Source of the DNA: Bacteroidota bacterium
GTDB lineage: Bacteria; Bacteroidota; Ignavibacteria; Ignavibacteriales; Ignavibacteriaceae
Reading direction: 5' to 3'
Length of the DNA stretch: 64,000 nucleotides
Assembly (NCBI GenBank): GCA_020161395.1
Contig: JAIUOE010000009.1
Span: 62,001-126,000 of the forward strand
The notes beneath the pieces were generated by a model. The model saw only the letters and a program-made list of their open reading frames with translations. It had not been told where the DNA came from and ran no database searches. The translations under genes and the position numbers were made by a program. This document shows positions 9,661 to 18,177 of this stretch, piece by piece. Each line of letters starts with the position of its first letter. Within the stretch, counting starts at the first letter, position 1.

Positions 9661-10303
9661 ATTTAAGTTCTTCCACAAAGTCATTTATGCTGTCAAAGAC
9701 AGGGACACCTGCGGCAAGTAGTCGCTCTTTTGTCTGGTGCCCTGAAGCAGTAAGGATGCAGTCGATGCCCATCTCCTTTGCCACTTCATAATCATGCAGC
9801 GTGTCGCCCACCAGCACTGCCGATTTTTTGGCATCACCAAGTCTGTTTATCAGATCGAGTCCGAGTTCCAGCTTGCTGTGTGCATACACATCACCGAGGC
9901 CGTGAATCTCTTCAAAATAGCCCGTCAGACCGTGTTTCTCCACCACATCAAGAAGTTCTTTTTTTACATAAGCAGAAAGGATGTACTGTTTGATGCCGTG
10001 TCCCGCCACTTTTGAAAGCACCGTTTCCACCTGCTCGAAAAGATCCATTTCGTGGCGGCGAACTTCGTAGGTATCAGCCCATTCCTTCCCTATAATTTCG
10101 AAGGGGTGCTTCCCAAAATCAACACCCGCAGCCCTGTAATATTCCTTCACCGGGAAGGTAAATATCTCCCTGTACCTGTCAAATGTGAGGCGGTTGTAGC
10201 TGTTTGCCTCCAAAATGTTGTTTATTATATCAAGACAGACATGAACATCATTAAAAAGTGTCCCGTTCCAGTCCCATATAACATGTGTGTAGTGTTTGAG
10301 CAT
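9659..10303 (-). CDS. HAD-family phosphatase (phosphoglycolate-phosphatase-like)
   Basis: The product is a 214-residue HAD-superfamily hydrolase. Motif I is WDWNGTLF, with the nucleophile Asp and the second Asp replaced by Asn, a variant known in one subfamily. An alpha-helical cap (about residues 18-85) follows, then motif III around KKSAVLVGDTLHDYEVA with the metal-binding Asp. The C-terminal DFVEELK is near normal length. Substrates are probably small phosphomonoesters, but none can be named. Its last bases overlap the low-complexity repeat stretch. The next gene upstream is a nucleotidyltransferase on the same strand, 16 bases away, so co-transcription is likely. Confidence 0.85.
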   Translation of the reverse strand: MLKHYTHVIWDWNGTLFNDVHVCLDIINNILEANSYNRLTFDRYREIFTFPVKEYYRAAGVDFGKHPFEIIGKEWADTYEVRRHEMDLFEQVETVLSKVAGHGIKQYILSAYVKKELLDVVEKHGLTGYFEEIHGLGDVYAHSKLELGLDLINRLGDAKKSAVLVGDTLHDYEVAKEMGIDCILTASGHQTKERLLAAGVPVFDSINDFVEELK

Positions 10304-10319
10304 TAACTTCTATTCTTTT

Positions 10320-10616
10320 TCATACAGTTATGATTGTCTGAAAGATTGAACTTGCCAGTTGAGGTTTTATTGAATCCCGCATGACCAGGTCAACTTTGAT
10401 ACCGAGTGAATCAGAAAGAAAATTTTCCAACTCCATATACTTGAAGAGTCCTGGTGTATTTTCAAATGAAACAAGTAAATCCAAGTCACTTTGTCTGTTT
10501 TCCTCACCTTTCGCATACGAGCCGAAAACCTCAATGCTCTTAACTGCAAAACGGGAAGTAAGCACAGGCTTTAATTCCTGTAGTGTCTGCAATAACTGCT
10601 TGATATCTTTTTTCAT
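10320..10616 (-). CDS. Minimal nucleotidyltransferase (MNT) domain protein
   Basis: This is a single-domain protein of about 98 residues with the polymerase-beta nucleotidyltransferase signature GSYAKGEENRQSDLDLLVSF: GS, then a paired DxD that binds metal. The 'FLSDSLGIKVDLV' tail is typical of MNT proteins, which often pair with HEPN toxins and adenylylate them. No HEPN gene is adjacent here. The longest frame overlaps the GroES-like gene; starts at 10616 or 10622 are both near an AGG in AACAGGTTAT, so the exact start is uncertain. It may belong to the GroES-like/HAD transcription unit. Confidence 0.75.
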   Translation of the reverse strand: MKKDIKQLLQTLQELKPVLTSRFAVKSIEVFGSYAKGEENRQSDLDLLVSFENTPGLFKYMELENFLSDSLGIKVDLVMRDSIKPQLASSIFQTIITV

Positions 10617-10641
10617 AAACATATAACCTGTTTTAATAGAA

Positions 10642-11034
10642 TTACACCATGAAGTCATCACGGATCAGCAGAAGAATTGCTGTCTGTGGTACGATTACGA
10701 GCCTTTCCCGGTCATACTCTATCTCAATGGCATCTTTTTTCAGATAGATTGCCATGTCGCCTTCGCGTGCCTGAAGACCGATGTACCTTGTTGAATCCTT
10801 CTCTTTCCACGGTTCATCGTCACCCGGCATCGCAATAGGGTAGCCGGGACCCGTCTTCAGAACATATCCGCTCTGAACTTTTTCCCGCTCAGTAACGCCC
10901 GGTGGAAGGTAGAGTCCGCCGTGGGTTCTTCCTTCGTCTTCAACAGGCTTCACGAGAACTTTGTCGCCAACCACGATAAATTTCTGCAAGTCTCTCAAGT
11001 ATCCCGCCGATCTTTTAGTTTCTGTTCCATACAT
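10642..11034 (-). CDS. GroES-like co-chaperonin family protein
   Basis: The product has 130 residues and carries the Cpn10 fold pattern: FIVVGDKVLVKPVEDEG, GGLYLPPGVTE, VQSGYVLKTGPG, and a final MAIYLKKDAIEIEYDRERLVIVP. It is longer than usual GroES (about 95 residues) because of an N-terminal extension and an insert (PWKEKDSTRYIG). No groEL gene is nearby, and the mobile-loop region is atypical, so it may be a divergent paralogue rather than the housekeeping co-chaperonin. It lies about 25 bases upstream of the nucleotidyltransferase and about 30 downstream of the endonuclease gene. Confidence 0.8.
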   Translation of the reverse strand: MYGTETKRSAGYLRDLQKFIVVGDKVLVKPVEDEGRTHGGLYLPPGVTEREKVQSGYVLKTGPGYPIAMPGDDEPWKEKDSTRYIGLQAREGDMAIYLKKDAIEIEYDRERLVIVPQTAILLLIRDDFMV

Positions 11035-11065
11035 TTTAGGTTTCTTTCCGAATTCTTATATAGTC

Positions 11066-12718
11066 CTACTTCAGCATCACCAGTTTTTTGGTTGAAGTGT
11101 AGCCATCCGCCTGCATTCTGTAAAAATAAACACCTCCGGGCAGATTTGACGCATCAAATGTCACAAAGTGGTCGCCGGGAGCTCTTTCTTCATTGACCAA
11201 AACTGCAATTTCGTTCCCCGTCACATCATAAACTGCAAGTTTCACAAAAGAAAGTCCACCCGTAACATTCGGTACCGTAAAGCCGATTTTTGTTTCGGGA
11301 TTAAACGGATTTGGATAATTCTGCAGAAGAGCGAAGCTGTGGTTCACTGAAGCCGGTGATTCGTTGTCATCAATTCCTGTCCCAATATCGCTGACTCCCT
11401 TAATCACACCTGAGAAATTCCCGCCGTCACTGTTGATGTCCATCAGTCCCGCAAAGTTTCCTGTGGCGGTTGGCTTGAATGAAACCATTACTTCAACTGC
11501 AGAATTGGCGGCAATCTGAACGGGCAGATTCACAAACCTAAACGCAGGATTGCTGATCGATCCCAATGCAATAGTGAGGTTTTTGTTGCCTGAATTAACA
11601 AGCCACATCGAAACGAAAGCCGAATCGTTCACATACACCGTGTCGAAAACCACACCTTTTGGATAGACATTCAGTTTTGCTGACGGTGTTGCCGAGGTGT
11701 TATTTATAAAACTGTAAACACGGTCAATAAATTCAGGGTGATCGATCAACGGATTTTTCTTCCCCTGGTAAAAAGCGATTGCCGTGTTGCGAAGTCTCTC
11801 TTTTGTATCCACCGTATCGGTCCTGTTCCAGATTCTGAAGGTCGACTCCTGAGCAGCCGTCAGATAGCTCTGATAGTTTGTCGGGTATCTGAGAATAAAA
11901 TAGAGCATCGAGCGGGCTACATTTCCCTTGTGCACATCCCTTGGTTCGAAGACTGTGGTTGCACCATTCAAGCCGAGTTTGCTTCCGCCGCCCGTCCAGC
12001 TCACACCACTTGTAACCACGCCGAAAGGATAATTGCTTCTTGTGTTGTTTGCGGTAGAATTGGTCGGATAGAGATGGTAAATGTCTGATCTCATCGGCTC
12101 CGCCTGCGAAAAGGTTCCCTGGGGCCAGGTATGCTCAGTATCGAAACCCAAACCCTGGGCAATGGTTCTCGTGGCAGCCTTGATTTTAATTCCTGTATAG
12201 ACGCACTCAATTGTGTCGCCGGGTTGTTTATCGATATTTTCAAACATCCTGTCTCTGCCCGAATTGTAGCCGAGTGAAGTGTGGTTGATAACCAGTGCGT
12301 TGAGAGCTGTCTTCAGGTCTGCATCGTATTTGTCGAAAGTGGTGCTTTGGTAGCTGTCGCCTGTGGATCCCGATCCCGTAAGCTTGATGGTGTATGAGGC
12401 GGAGCTGTCATCAGTATAAAAAGCGAGGAATGATCTGTTCGTAACATTCTGTACGGGAGCGTAACTGACCGTTATCAGAGCACTGTCTTTGCCGTTAATC
12501 GTAACCATTGTGTCACCTGTGGAAAACACACCGAGAAGTGATACCGCTCTGACAGTTTTCGCTGAAGTAAAATGATTCACAAGATAAAATGAGTTAACGG
12601 CACTGCTCTTGAGCACCGTAAGAGGGAACACCAGTTCCTTTACAGTGGAACTTATCTGCGCCTGAGATGCATTCACAAGCAAAAAGGAAAACAATGATGC
12701 GAAAAGAATTTTTTTCAA
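11066..12718 (-). CDS. Secreted endonuclease I-family nuclease with T9SS sorting domain
   Basis: The product has 550 residues and a signal peptide (MKKILFASLFSFLLVNASQAQ). An N-terminal beta-rich domain (about 20-125) is followed by the endonuclease I nuclease domain (about 130-345) with the signature FDTEHTWPQG (His-Trp-Pro around the catalytic His) and YHLYPTNSTANNTRSNYPFG. A second beta-sandwich (about 350-450, 'SGNKNLTIALGSISNP') precedes the sorting domain NYPNPFNPETKIGFTVP ... GGVYFYRMQADG. It probably degrades extracellular DNA or RNA for nutrients or matrix remodelling. The start is standard ATG. Confidence 0.85.
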   Translation of the reverse strand: MKKILFASLFSFLLVNASQAQISSTVKELVFPLTVLKSSAVNSFYLVNHFTSAKTVRAVSLLGVFSTGDTMVTINGKDSALITVSYAPVQNVTNRSFLAFYTDDSSASYTIKLTGSGSTGDSYQSTTFDKYDADLKTALNALVINHTSLGYNSGRDRMFENIDKQPGDTIECVYTGIKIKAATRTIAQGLGFDTEHTWPQGTFSQAEPMRSDIYHLYPTNSTANNTRSNYPFGVVTSGVSWTGGGSKLGLNGATTVFEPRDVHKGNVARSMLYFILRYPTNYQSYLTAAQESTFRIWNRTDTVDTKERLRNTAIAFYQGKKNPLIDHPEFIDRVYSFINNTSATPSAKLNVYPKGVVFDTVYVNDSAFVSMWLVNSGNKNLTIALGSISNPAFRFVNLPVQIAANSAVEVMVSFKPTATGNFAGLMDINSDGGNFSGVIKGVSDIGTGIDDNESPASVNHSFALLQNYPNPFNPETKIGFTVPNVTGGLSFVKLAVYDVTGNEIAVLVNEERAPGDHFVTFDASNLPGGVYFYRMQADGYTSTKKLVMLK

Positions 12719-12858
12719 CGCGTGATACTCGATAATTATTTAAAAAGGTAACCTTAAATATAAGAGTATCGTACTAATAAATGAAGGCTGATGGCTGATG
12801 GCTGAATTCCCCCCGTTTCTTATCTTTACATCAACAATCATTCACTTTTTACGGAATC

Positions 12859-13734
12859 ATGACAGACTACCCCTTTTGCATTGCATTAACAAGGATCACC
12901 GGAATAAATGACAGGAAAAAGGCGAACATAGCCCGATTCTCCGACCGTGTCGAGGACAGCACCTCCCTCAAAAAGGCGATTAAGGAAGTTGATCCGCTGT
13001 TTCTTGTAAAAGAAGAGGAGCTGGATGCTGCATATCTGCAAGCCGTAAAAAATATTGAGTTTCATCTTGAGCAGGGAGCGGGATGTGTCTCGTTTTGGGA
13101 TGATGGTTATCCTGAAATGCTTCGAACCATATCTGACCCGCCATTAATTCTCTATTTTATGGGGGATCTTTCGGTGCTGAATGCTTCGCCCGGGGTTGCT
13201 GTGGTTGGTACCCGGGAGCCCACGGAATTCGGAAGGGAAATGGCATTTCTGGCAGGACAGGTGCTCGCCTCATCAGGTTACACCGTTGTTAGTGGCCTCG
13301 CCCGCGGGTGTGACACAGCCGCACATCAAGGCTGCATTTCCGACCGTGGTAAAACCGTCGCCTTCACCGGACACGGATTGCAAACCATTTATCCCCCTGA
13401 AAACGGCGAACTCGCTCTCGAAATCAGCGGGACCGGCGGATGTGTCGCCACCGAGTACCCATTTGGAATCAAACTCTCACCATCCAATCTGAAAGCAAGG
13501 AACCGCCTTCAGTCCGGCTCCTCAATCGCCACCGTAATCATCGAATCCGACCTCAAAAGCGGTACCATGTACACCGCAGAATTTGCCCGCATCCAAGGGA
13601 AAAAACTCTTCGTCCTCAACCACCCCGATGACAAACGATCCCCCATGTCAGAAGGCAACAGAAAACTCCTCGCAGAAGGATATGCGATTGCAATCAGCCC
13701 CGAGGAGATTGAGACCTTGGGGGAGAGGGTTTGA
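12859..13734 (+). CDS. dprA: DprA/Smf-like DNA-processing protein
   Basis: The product has 291 residues. DprA binds incoming single-stranded DNA during transformation and loads RecA. The Rossmann-like core is clear: VAVVGTREPTEFGREMAF, then VVSGLARGCDTAAHQGC, TVAFTGHGLQTIYPPEN and the late LFVLNHPDDKRSPMSEGN. Family members usually read GSR at the first motif; here it is GTR. The N-terminal part is short and lacks a recognisable helix-hairpin-helix or SAM region, and no winged helix follows the core. It is the gene before the restriction-modification island, whose acquisition DprA might have favoured (inference). Confidence 0.85.
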   Translation: MTDYPFCIALTRITGINDRKKANIARFSDRVEDSTSLKKAIKEVDPLFLVKEEELDAAYLQAVKNIEFHLEQGAGCVSFWDDGYPEMLRTISDPPLILYFMGDLSVLNASPGVAVVGTREPTEFGREMAFLAGQVLASSGYTVVSGLARGCDTAAHQGCISDRGKTVAFTGHGLQTIYPPENGELALEISGTGGCVATEYPFGIKLSPSNLKARNRLQSGSSIATVIIESDLKSGTMYTAEFARIQGKKLFVLNHPDDKRSPMSEGNRKLLAEGYAIAISPEEIETLGERV

Positions 13735-13843
13735 AGCTTCTTTTAATAGTTCGTAAGTAGCCTAATTTCCTTCTTTATAATTTCTCACAAACCTTAATTC
13801 CCCACTACAGTGGGTGGCAAACTTGGCCACTTACAGTTATCTT

Positions 13844-13861
13844 TCTATACTATAGTATAGA
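13844..13861. promoter_or_regulatory. Perfect 18-bp palindrome, predicted controller-protein operator (C-box)
   Basis: TCTATACTATAGTATAGA is a perfect palindrome 27 bases upstream of the controller gene start. Its CTATAG-centred core resembles operators recognised by small XRE controllers of type II restriction-modification systems. A GATAAT -10-like hexamer overlaps its right end (13860-13865) and no good -35 box is seen, as expected of an activator-dependent promoter. Binding by this protein is inferred. Confidence 0.65.
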
Positions 13862-13888
13862 TAATACTAACCATTTGAATAAAGCTAA

Positions 13889-14116
13889 ATGATATCAGAA
13901 CAAAAGATTCTTAATGTTTTTGCAGAAAATGTCCGCTTTTTTCGCAAAAAAATGCAAATATCCCAGGAAGAGCTCGCCTTTAGAGCCGGAATACACAAAA
14001 ACTATATCGGTATGATCGAACGAGCCGAAAGGAATTCCACGCTGGTAATCCTGGAGAAGATTTCTTCGAGCCTGGGAGTTGGATATGATGATTTGTTGAC
14101 CGAGAGAAAGGATTGA
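13889..14116 (+). CDS. XRE-family controller (C) protein of the R-M system
   Basis: This is a 75-residue helix-turn-helix protein: SQEELAFRAGIHKNYIGMIERAERNSTL contains the HTH, and ISSSLGVGYDDLL ends the domain. Its size and its position directly upstream of a methyltransferase and endonuclease are those of C proteins, which delay endonuclease expression until the host genome is methylated. The 18-bp palindrome upstream fits autoregulation. The methyltransferase begins 82 bases downstream. An alternative is a transcriptional repressor with no activating role; the placement makes the controller role more likely. Confidence 0.8.
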   Translation: MISEQKILNVFAENVRFFRKKMQISQEELAFRAGIHKNYIGMIERAERNSTLVILEKISSSLGVGYDDLLTERKD

Positions 14117-14198
14117 TCTCTGCCCGCATTAGAATACAATATTCTGAATAGTAGCGCGTACGGGATTCGTACCCGTTGATTCTGCCTCTGAGATAAAT

Positions 14199-15320
14199 AT
14201 GACAAGCCATAAAAAAACAAAGAAGATAAGTATGCAAGGTGTAAAGATTCCTGTACCCAAAGAAGCAGTTGTGAAAAAAGTTGAAGTTACAAGTGATTGT
14301 GTAAGTGAACCATCACACGCATATGCGGAACTGTTCGATGACTTGCAAAAGGTTCCTTTCCCTCCTCCTGTAAATCCGAAATTCAAATTTATTGACTTGT
14401 TCGCAGGGATTGGTGGAATACGAATGGCGTTTCAAAACTCCGGCGGGGAGTGCGTCTTCAGTTCCGAATGGGACAGATTTTCACAGATTACCTACAAGGA
14501 AAATTTTGGTGAGATACCTTATGGGGATATCACAAAGATACCTGAGGAATCCATTCCTGATCATGATATACTTACGGCGGGTTTCCCCTGCCAGCCTTTC
14601 TCGATTGCCGGTGTTTCAAAGAAAAACAGTCTCGGACGAAGTCATGGCTTTCTTGATGAAACCCAGGGTACATTGTTTTTTGACATCGCCAGAATTTTGC
14701 AGGCAAAACGACCAAAAGCCTTCCTTTTAGAGAATGTTAAAAATCTCATCAGTCATGATAAAAAGCGGACTTTTCAAGTTATCTTAAAAACACTTTCCGA
14801 GCTCAACTATTCTGTATTTTACAGGGTTATGGACGGAAAACACTTTGTCCCCCAGCACCGTGAGAGAATAATGATTACGGGGTTTAACAAAGATTATTAT
14901 CCGGAATTAAACATCTTTGAATTTCCACTTTTGCCGGTTGCAAATAAAAAACTGGGTGATATCCTGGACAAGGAACCAAACCCAAAATATACATTATCAG
15001 ACAAACTGTGGAATTATCTTCAGGATTACTCGGCGAAACATAAACTAAAAGGAAACGGCTTTGGCTTTGGTATAGCCGATTTGGATGGAATATCAAGGAC
15101 GCTAAGTGCAAGGTATTATAAAGACGGTTCTGAAATATTAATCCCGCAACACGGCATTAATCCTCGAAGATTGACCCCAAGAGAATGTGCCAGATTACAA
15201 GGATTCCCTGATGAGTTTATCATTCCGGTCTCAGACAATCAGGCTTACAGACAGTTTGGTAATTCCGTCGTTATGCCCCTCATTCAGGCAGTCGCACAAC
15301 AAATTATGAAATATATATAG
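14199..15320 (+). CDS. DNA (cytosine-5) methyltransferase, predicted EcoRII/Dcm-type
   Basis: The product has 373 residues with the ordered motifs of 5-methylcytosine methyltransferases: I ([10 protein letters not shown], about 64-73), IV (GFPCQPFS, catalytic Cys131), VI (ENV, 178-180), VIII (QHRER, 219-223), then the target-recognition region, and X ([10 protein letters not shown]) at the C-terminus. It transfers methyl from S-adenosylmethionine to C5 of cytosine. Together with the adjacent EcoRII-like endonuclease and Vsr it is predicted to methylate CCWGG, although the recognition region itself does not let me prove the site. An alternative start is ATG at 14232; the first ATG at 14199 is kept. 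Confidence 0.92.
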   Translation: MTSHKKTKKISMQGVKIPVPKEAVVKKVEVTSDCVSEPSHAYAELFDDLQKVPFPPPVNPKFKFIDLFAGIGGIRMAFQNSGGECVFSSEWDRFSQITYKENFGEIPYGDITKIPEESIPDHDILTAGFPCQPFSIAGVSKKNSLGRSHGFLDETQGTLFFDIARILQAKRPKAFLLENVKNLISHDKKRTFQVILKTLSELNYSVFYRVMDGKHFVPQHRERIMITGFNKDYYPELNIFEFPLLPVANKKLGDILDKEPNPKYTLSDKLWNYLQDYSAKHKLKGNGFGFGIADLDGISRTLSARYYKDGSEILIPQHGINPRRLTPRECARLQGFPDEFIIPVSDNQAYRQFGNSVVMPLIQAVAQQIMKYI

Positions 15321-15329
15321 AAAAATCAT

Positions 15330-16502
15330 ATGGATGAGCTAACTTCCAAGGCAATCAAGAGTACGACAGAAAGCGAAATAACATTTTGTCGCTTTATAAC
15401 AGCGAACGATACGGGAGCCAATGGTGCACACCAGTCCGGCTATTACATGCCAAAAAGTGCCTGGCCAATGTTTTTTACAGAACCGGGAATTCTAGGATCA
15501 AATAAAGATATCAACATCTCCATCCTGTGGCAGGAAGATTTTAGAACAACGAGCCGGTTTATTTACTACGGTACGGGCACAAGAAATGAATACCGGTTAA
15601 CGAGATTTGGAAAAGGGTTTCCTTTTCTTTCTGACGATAGAGTGGGAGACCTGCTTGTGATCTGTAAAATGACTGCGAATGATTACAAGGCATTCGTTAT
15701 TTCGGGAGATGAAGAGATCGATGAATTTTTCAATGCGGCCGGTATCTCAAGTACTGAGACAAATAAAATAATCCCGAAAATGGAGGTTAAATCTCCTGAT
15801 GAAGAATTGTCCGGCATGTTTGATTCATACATTAAAAATCTTACAGTTGATTTCCCTTTCACAGAAGAAGTTGCCCGGACCGCCCAAAATTGCTATAATA
15901 AGGTGTTTTCAGTATCCTCTTCTGATATAATGAGGAATCCGGATAACATTATCCTTTCCTGGTTAAATACCGAATATGATTTATTCAGACAAATTGAGGT
16001 GTTCAGATATACTCCAAGAATTTCGAATCCATTTTCATCTGTGCAGGAACTCGTTGAGTTTGCCAACACAGTATTGAACCGAAGGAAAAGTCGTGCCGGA
16101 AAATCCCTTGAACACCACCTCTCAAAAATATTTGATATCCATCAAATCAGTTATTGTGCACAATGTGTAACTGAAAGTAACAGCAGACCTGATTTTATAT
16201 TCCCCACAATCGATCTATACAGACAATCTTCCATCGGGAGCAACAAAATCGCCTTTCTTGCTGCGAAAACCACCTGCAAAGACAGATGGCGTCAGATACT
16301 TGGTGAAGCTGAGAAAATTCCTGTAAAACATCTGTTCACTCTTCAGCAGGGTATCTCAGTTAATCAATTGGAGGAAATGGAAAGATCCAAAGTACAGCTT
16401 GTAGTACCCAAACAATATATCAGCAGTTTCCCAAGGCCGTATCAAGATAAAATCTGGACACTTTCAAAGTTCATTGGTTATGTGGATGAGAAGATCAAAT
16501 AA
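15330..16502 (+). CDS. EcoRII-family type II restriction endonuclease
   Basis: The product has 390 residues, close to EcoRII's 404. It aligns by eye to EcoRII along its length: ITANDTGANGAHQSGYYMP and RNEYRLTRFGKG in the N-terminal effector (B3-like) domain, then ANTVLNRRKSRAGKSLE, PDFIFP and AAKTTCKDRWRQILGEAEKI in the catalytic PD-(D/E)xK domain. E261, D288, K313 and E326 fall where EcoRII's active-site residues would be. EcoRII is a type IIE enzyme that cuts before CCWGG and needs a second site. The gene starts 9 bases after the methyltransferase stop. The exact site here is inferred. Confidence 0.93.
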   Translation: MDELTSKAIKSTTESEITFCRFITANDTGANGAHQSGYYMPKSAWPMFFTEPGILGSNKDINISILWQEDFRTTSRFIYYGTGTRNEYRLTRFGKGFPFLSDDRVGDLLVICKMTANDYKAFVISGDEEIDEFFNAAGISSTETNKIIPKMEVKSPDEELSGMFDSYIKNLTVDFPFTEEVARTAQNCYNKVFSVSSSDIMRNPDNIILSWLNTEYDLFRQIEVFRYTPRISNPFSSVQELVEFANTVLNRRKSRAGKSLEHHLSKIFDIHQISYCAQCVTESNSRPDFIFPTIDLYRQSSIGSNKIAFLAAKTTCKDRWRQILGEAEKIPVKHLFTLQQGISVNQLEEMERSKVQLVVPKQYISSFPRPYQDKIWTLSKFIGYVDEKIK

Positions 16503-16571
16503 TTTCACTGATACATGTCATTCCAATCTTACTTCGAAGTTTACATAACGAAAATCTTTGTGTGATTCGTC

Positions 16572-16991
16572 ATGGACATTTGGACTAAAGAAAAAAGAAG
16601 CTCTTGTATGAGCAAAATCAGGGGGTCCAACACGATTCCTGAGAAAACACTGCGATCTGCCCTTCACAGAGCGGGTTTCAGGTTCCGGATTAATGTAAAG
16701 AAATTACCCGGCAAACCGGATATCGTTCTGAAAAGGCATAATCTGGTAATTTTCGTTCACGGCTGTTTTTGGCACCATCATGAGGGATGTAAGAATGGAA
16801 ACTTTCCAAAATCCAACAAGGAGTTTTGGCATAGCAAGATCACCAAAACGATGGAAAGAGACATGCAAAATGTTCAAGACCTCATTTCTGCTGGATGGAA
16901 TGTACTGACTATATGGGAATGTGAGATTGAGAAAAATTTGAATGTTGTTTTAAAGGCAGTTGTTGAAAAATCAGAAATAGATACAAAATAA
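16572..16991 (+). CDS. vsr: Very short patch repair endonuclease
   Basis: The product has 139 residues with full Vsr features: MSKIRGSNTIPEKTLRSALH, KLPGKPDIVL, HGCFWHHHEGC and the late WNVLTIWECEIEK. E24, D50, H63 and H68 match the E. coli Vsr catalytic/metal residues E25, D51, H64 and H69 with a one-residue offset. Vsr nicks at T:G mismatches made when 5-methylcytosine deaminates, in the CTWGG context of Dcm sites. It therefore protects against mutation by the neighbouring methyltransferase and independently supports a CCWGG target. The HNH remnant follows 12 bases downstream, so the two were probably one transcript. Confidence 0.93.
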   Translation: MDIWTKEKRSSCMSKIRGSNTIPEKTLRSALHRAGFRFRINVKKLPGKPDIVLKRHNLVIFVHGCFWHHHEGCKNGNFPKSNKEFWHSKITKTMERDMQNVQDLISAGWNVLTIWECEIEKNLNVVLKAVVEKSEIDTK

Positions 16992-17003
16992 AAGAGGCGA
17001 GAA

Positions 17004-17221
17004 ATGAAACCTTGGGATAGAGATCAAACACTGGTTGCGTTAAACCTGTATTGCAAAATCCCCTTCAATTTAGTGTCTTCGAAACACACCGAAATCGTCC
17101 GAATAGTGAAAATACTGGATAGATTCACCAACTCAGTAAAATAAAAATTGGCAATTTTGGGAGTTTCGATGACAATCTTAAGCGTAAAGATATCGTTGAT
17201 CCCGAACTGCATTACACTTGA
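17004..17221 (+). pseudogene. Frameshifted, truncated HNH endonuclease remnant
   Basis: The first 46 codons from ATG 17004, with a good GAGGCGAG ribosome-binding site, read MKPWDRDQTLVALNLYCKIP and continue in the style of an HNH endonuclease family ('RDETILALNLYCKIPFG...'). A stop occurs at 17142-17144. The next frame then reads KIGNFGSFDDNLKRKDIV, which matches the same family's following segment ('KLANFxxFD...RGI'), and ends at 17219-17221. The catalytic HNH domain is absent. This is a decayed gene of the same island, probably an additional restriction nuclease once transcribed after vsr. Confidence 0.8.
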
Positions 17222-17351
17222 AATTTTCAAGTAAAAGTGGAGTAATTTAATCTGAATTTACCCGGTATTTCACGAAACCCGATGGAACAAAAAACATTTA
17301 CCAAAGTGTAACTGCTTTAATAACAACCATTTATTATAAGGAATCAAACTT

Positions 17352-17822
17352 ATGAAAAACAACTCTCTCGTTCGCTTGTTCACATTCCCTATGTTTATTT
17401 TTGTTGCCTTTCTCTCCGTGAATATCTATGGACAGGCACTTGTTACATCCGATGATATTAAGATAGGGGGAGTAAAACTTGGAATGTCGCAGGAAGATGT
17501 TACGGGCATGCTTGGCAAACCGGAATCGAAATCGGTTGATGTGTTGGGATTGCTTTGGAAGTTTGAAAAGCCTGCAATGAAAGTCTACTTTAATAAAAAA
17601 GGAAAAGTTACCCTTGTCAGCTCCAAAGACCCTTTAACAAAAGTCAATGTAAATGGCAAAACATTTAAAATTTCTGACAGTCTTGCTGATGTTAAAAAAA
17701 TCCTCGGTGAACCTTACCAGGAAGATAAGTTTGGTGATTCCATTGAACTCTACTATATCGATCAAGGACTGACAGTTACCATATATAAAGGTAAAGTATC
17801 AAATGTTATGCTGGCTGAATGA
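17352..17822 (+). CDS. Exported SmpA/BamE-like tandem-domain protein
   Basis: The product has 156 residues with a long signal peptide (to about residue 29, ...SVNIYGQ). The mature part has two similar units. The first is IKIGGVKLGMSQEDVTGMLG (about 35-54) with a PES-LLWKF continuation. The second is FKISDSLADVKKILGEPYQEDKFG with SIELYYIDQGLTV. Each resembles the SmpA/OmlA (BamE-like) fold: a short helix, 'lG.P' and two strands. Two tandem copies suggest a small periplasmic or outer-membrane-associated binding protein rather than BamE itself. It is a single-gene unit after the R-M island. Confidence 0.6.
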   Translation: MKNNSLVRLFTFPMFIFVAFLSVNIYGQALVTSDDIKIGGVKLGMSQEDVTGMLGKPESKSVDVLGLLWKFEKPAMKVYFNKKGKVTLVSSKDPLTKVNVNGKTFKISDSLADVKKILGEPYQEDKFGDSIELYYIDQGLTVTIYKGKVSNVMLAE

Positions 17823-18177
17823 GTTTTCGGTGCTCCTCAATTTTTTGCCTCGAAGTTCAATACAATTAGCGATCCTGATCTGACATTTTGATCATTTTTA
17901 AAAGGACGCAGGTCCGTCCCGGCGGACCAGGTACACGCAGATTCGACATGCCGAAGGCATCCCTTCGGGAGATGTTCGCTCAGGGGTTTAATGGTTCCAC
18001 AGATTTCACAGATTAAACACAGATTCCACGGAAGGGATTTTCAGCGCTTTATAATTTCAGCCTTCATCCATCATCGCTAGGCGGATTCATAACCGACTTC
18101 CTCTTGCAATCCAAAAAAAATATTTATATTGTTCCTGACTGAAAAATTTATTATTTAAACCCTCTGAAAGTCAAATT
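17823..18177. other. Intergenic region with 'cacagatttcacagatt'-type repeats
   Basis: No gene is seen. It contains a 6-bp hairpin GGTCCG/CGGACC (17911-17928), a short inverted repeat around ATGCC-GAA-GGCAT (17949-17961), and repeats of ACGCAGATT / CACAGATTTCACAGATTAAACACAGATTCCACGG type (17930-18030). The last type recurs near 19360-19450, 40130 and 47510. A weak TTCAGCCTTCATC word recurs as well. Confidence 0.6.

Noticed and set aside
17024-17230. Minus-strand open frame of 68 residues
   Set aside because: It is antisense to the HNH remnant, whose plus-strand frames match a known family.
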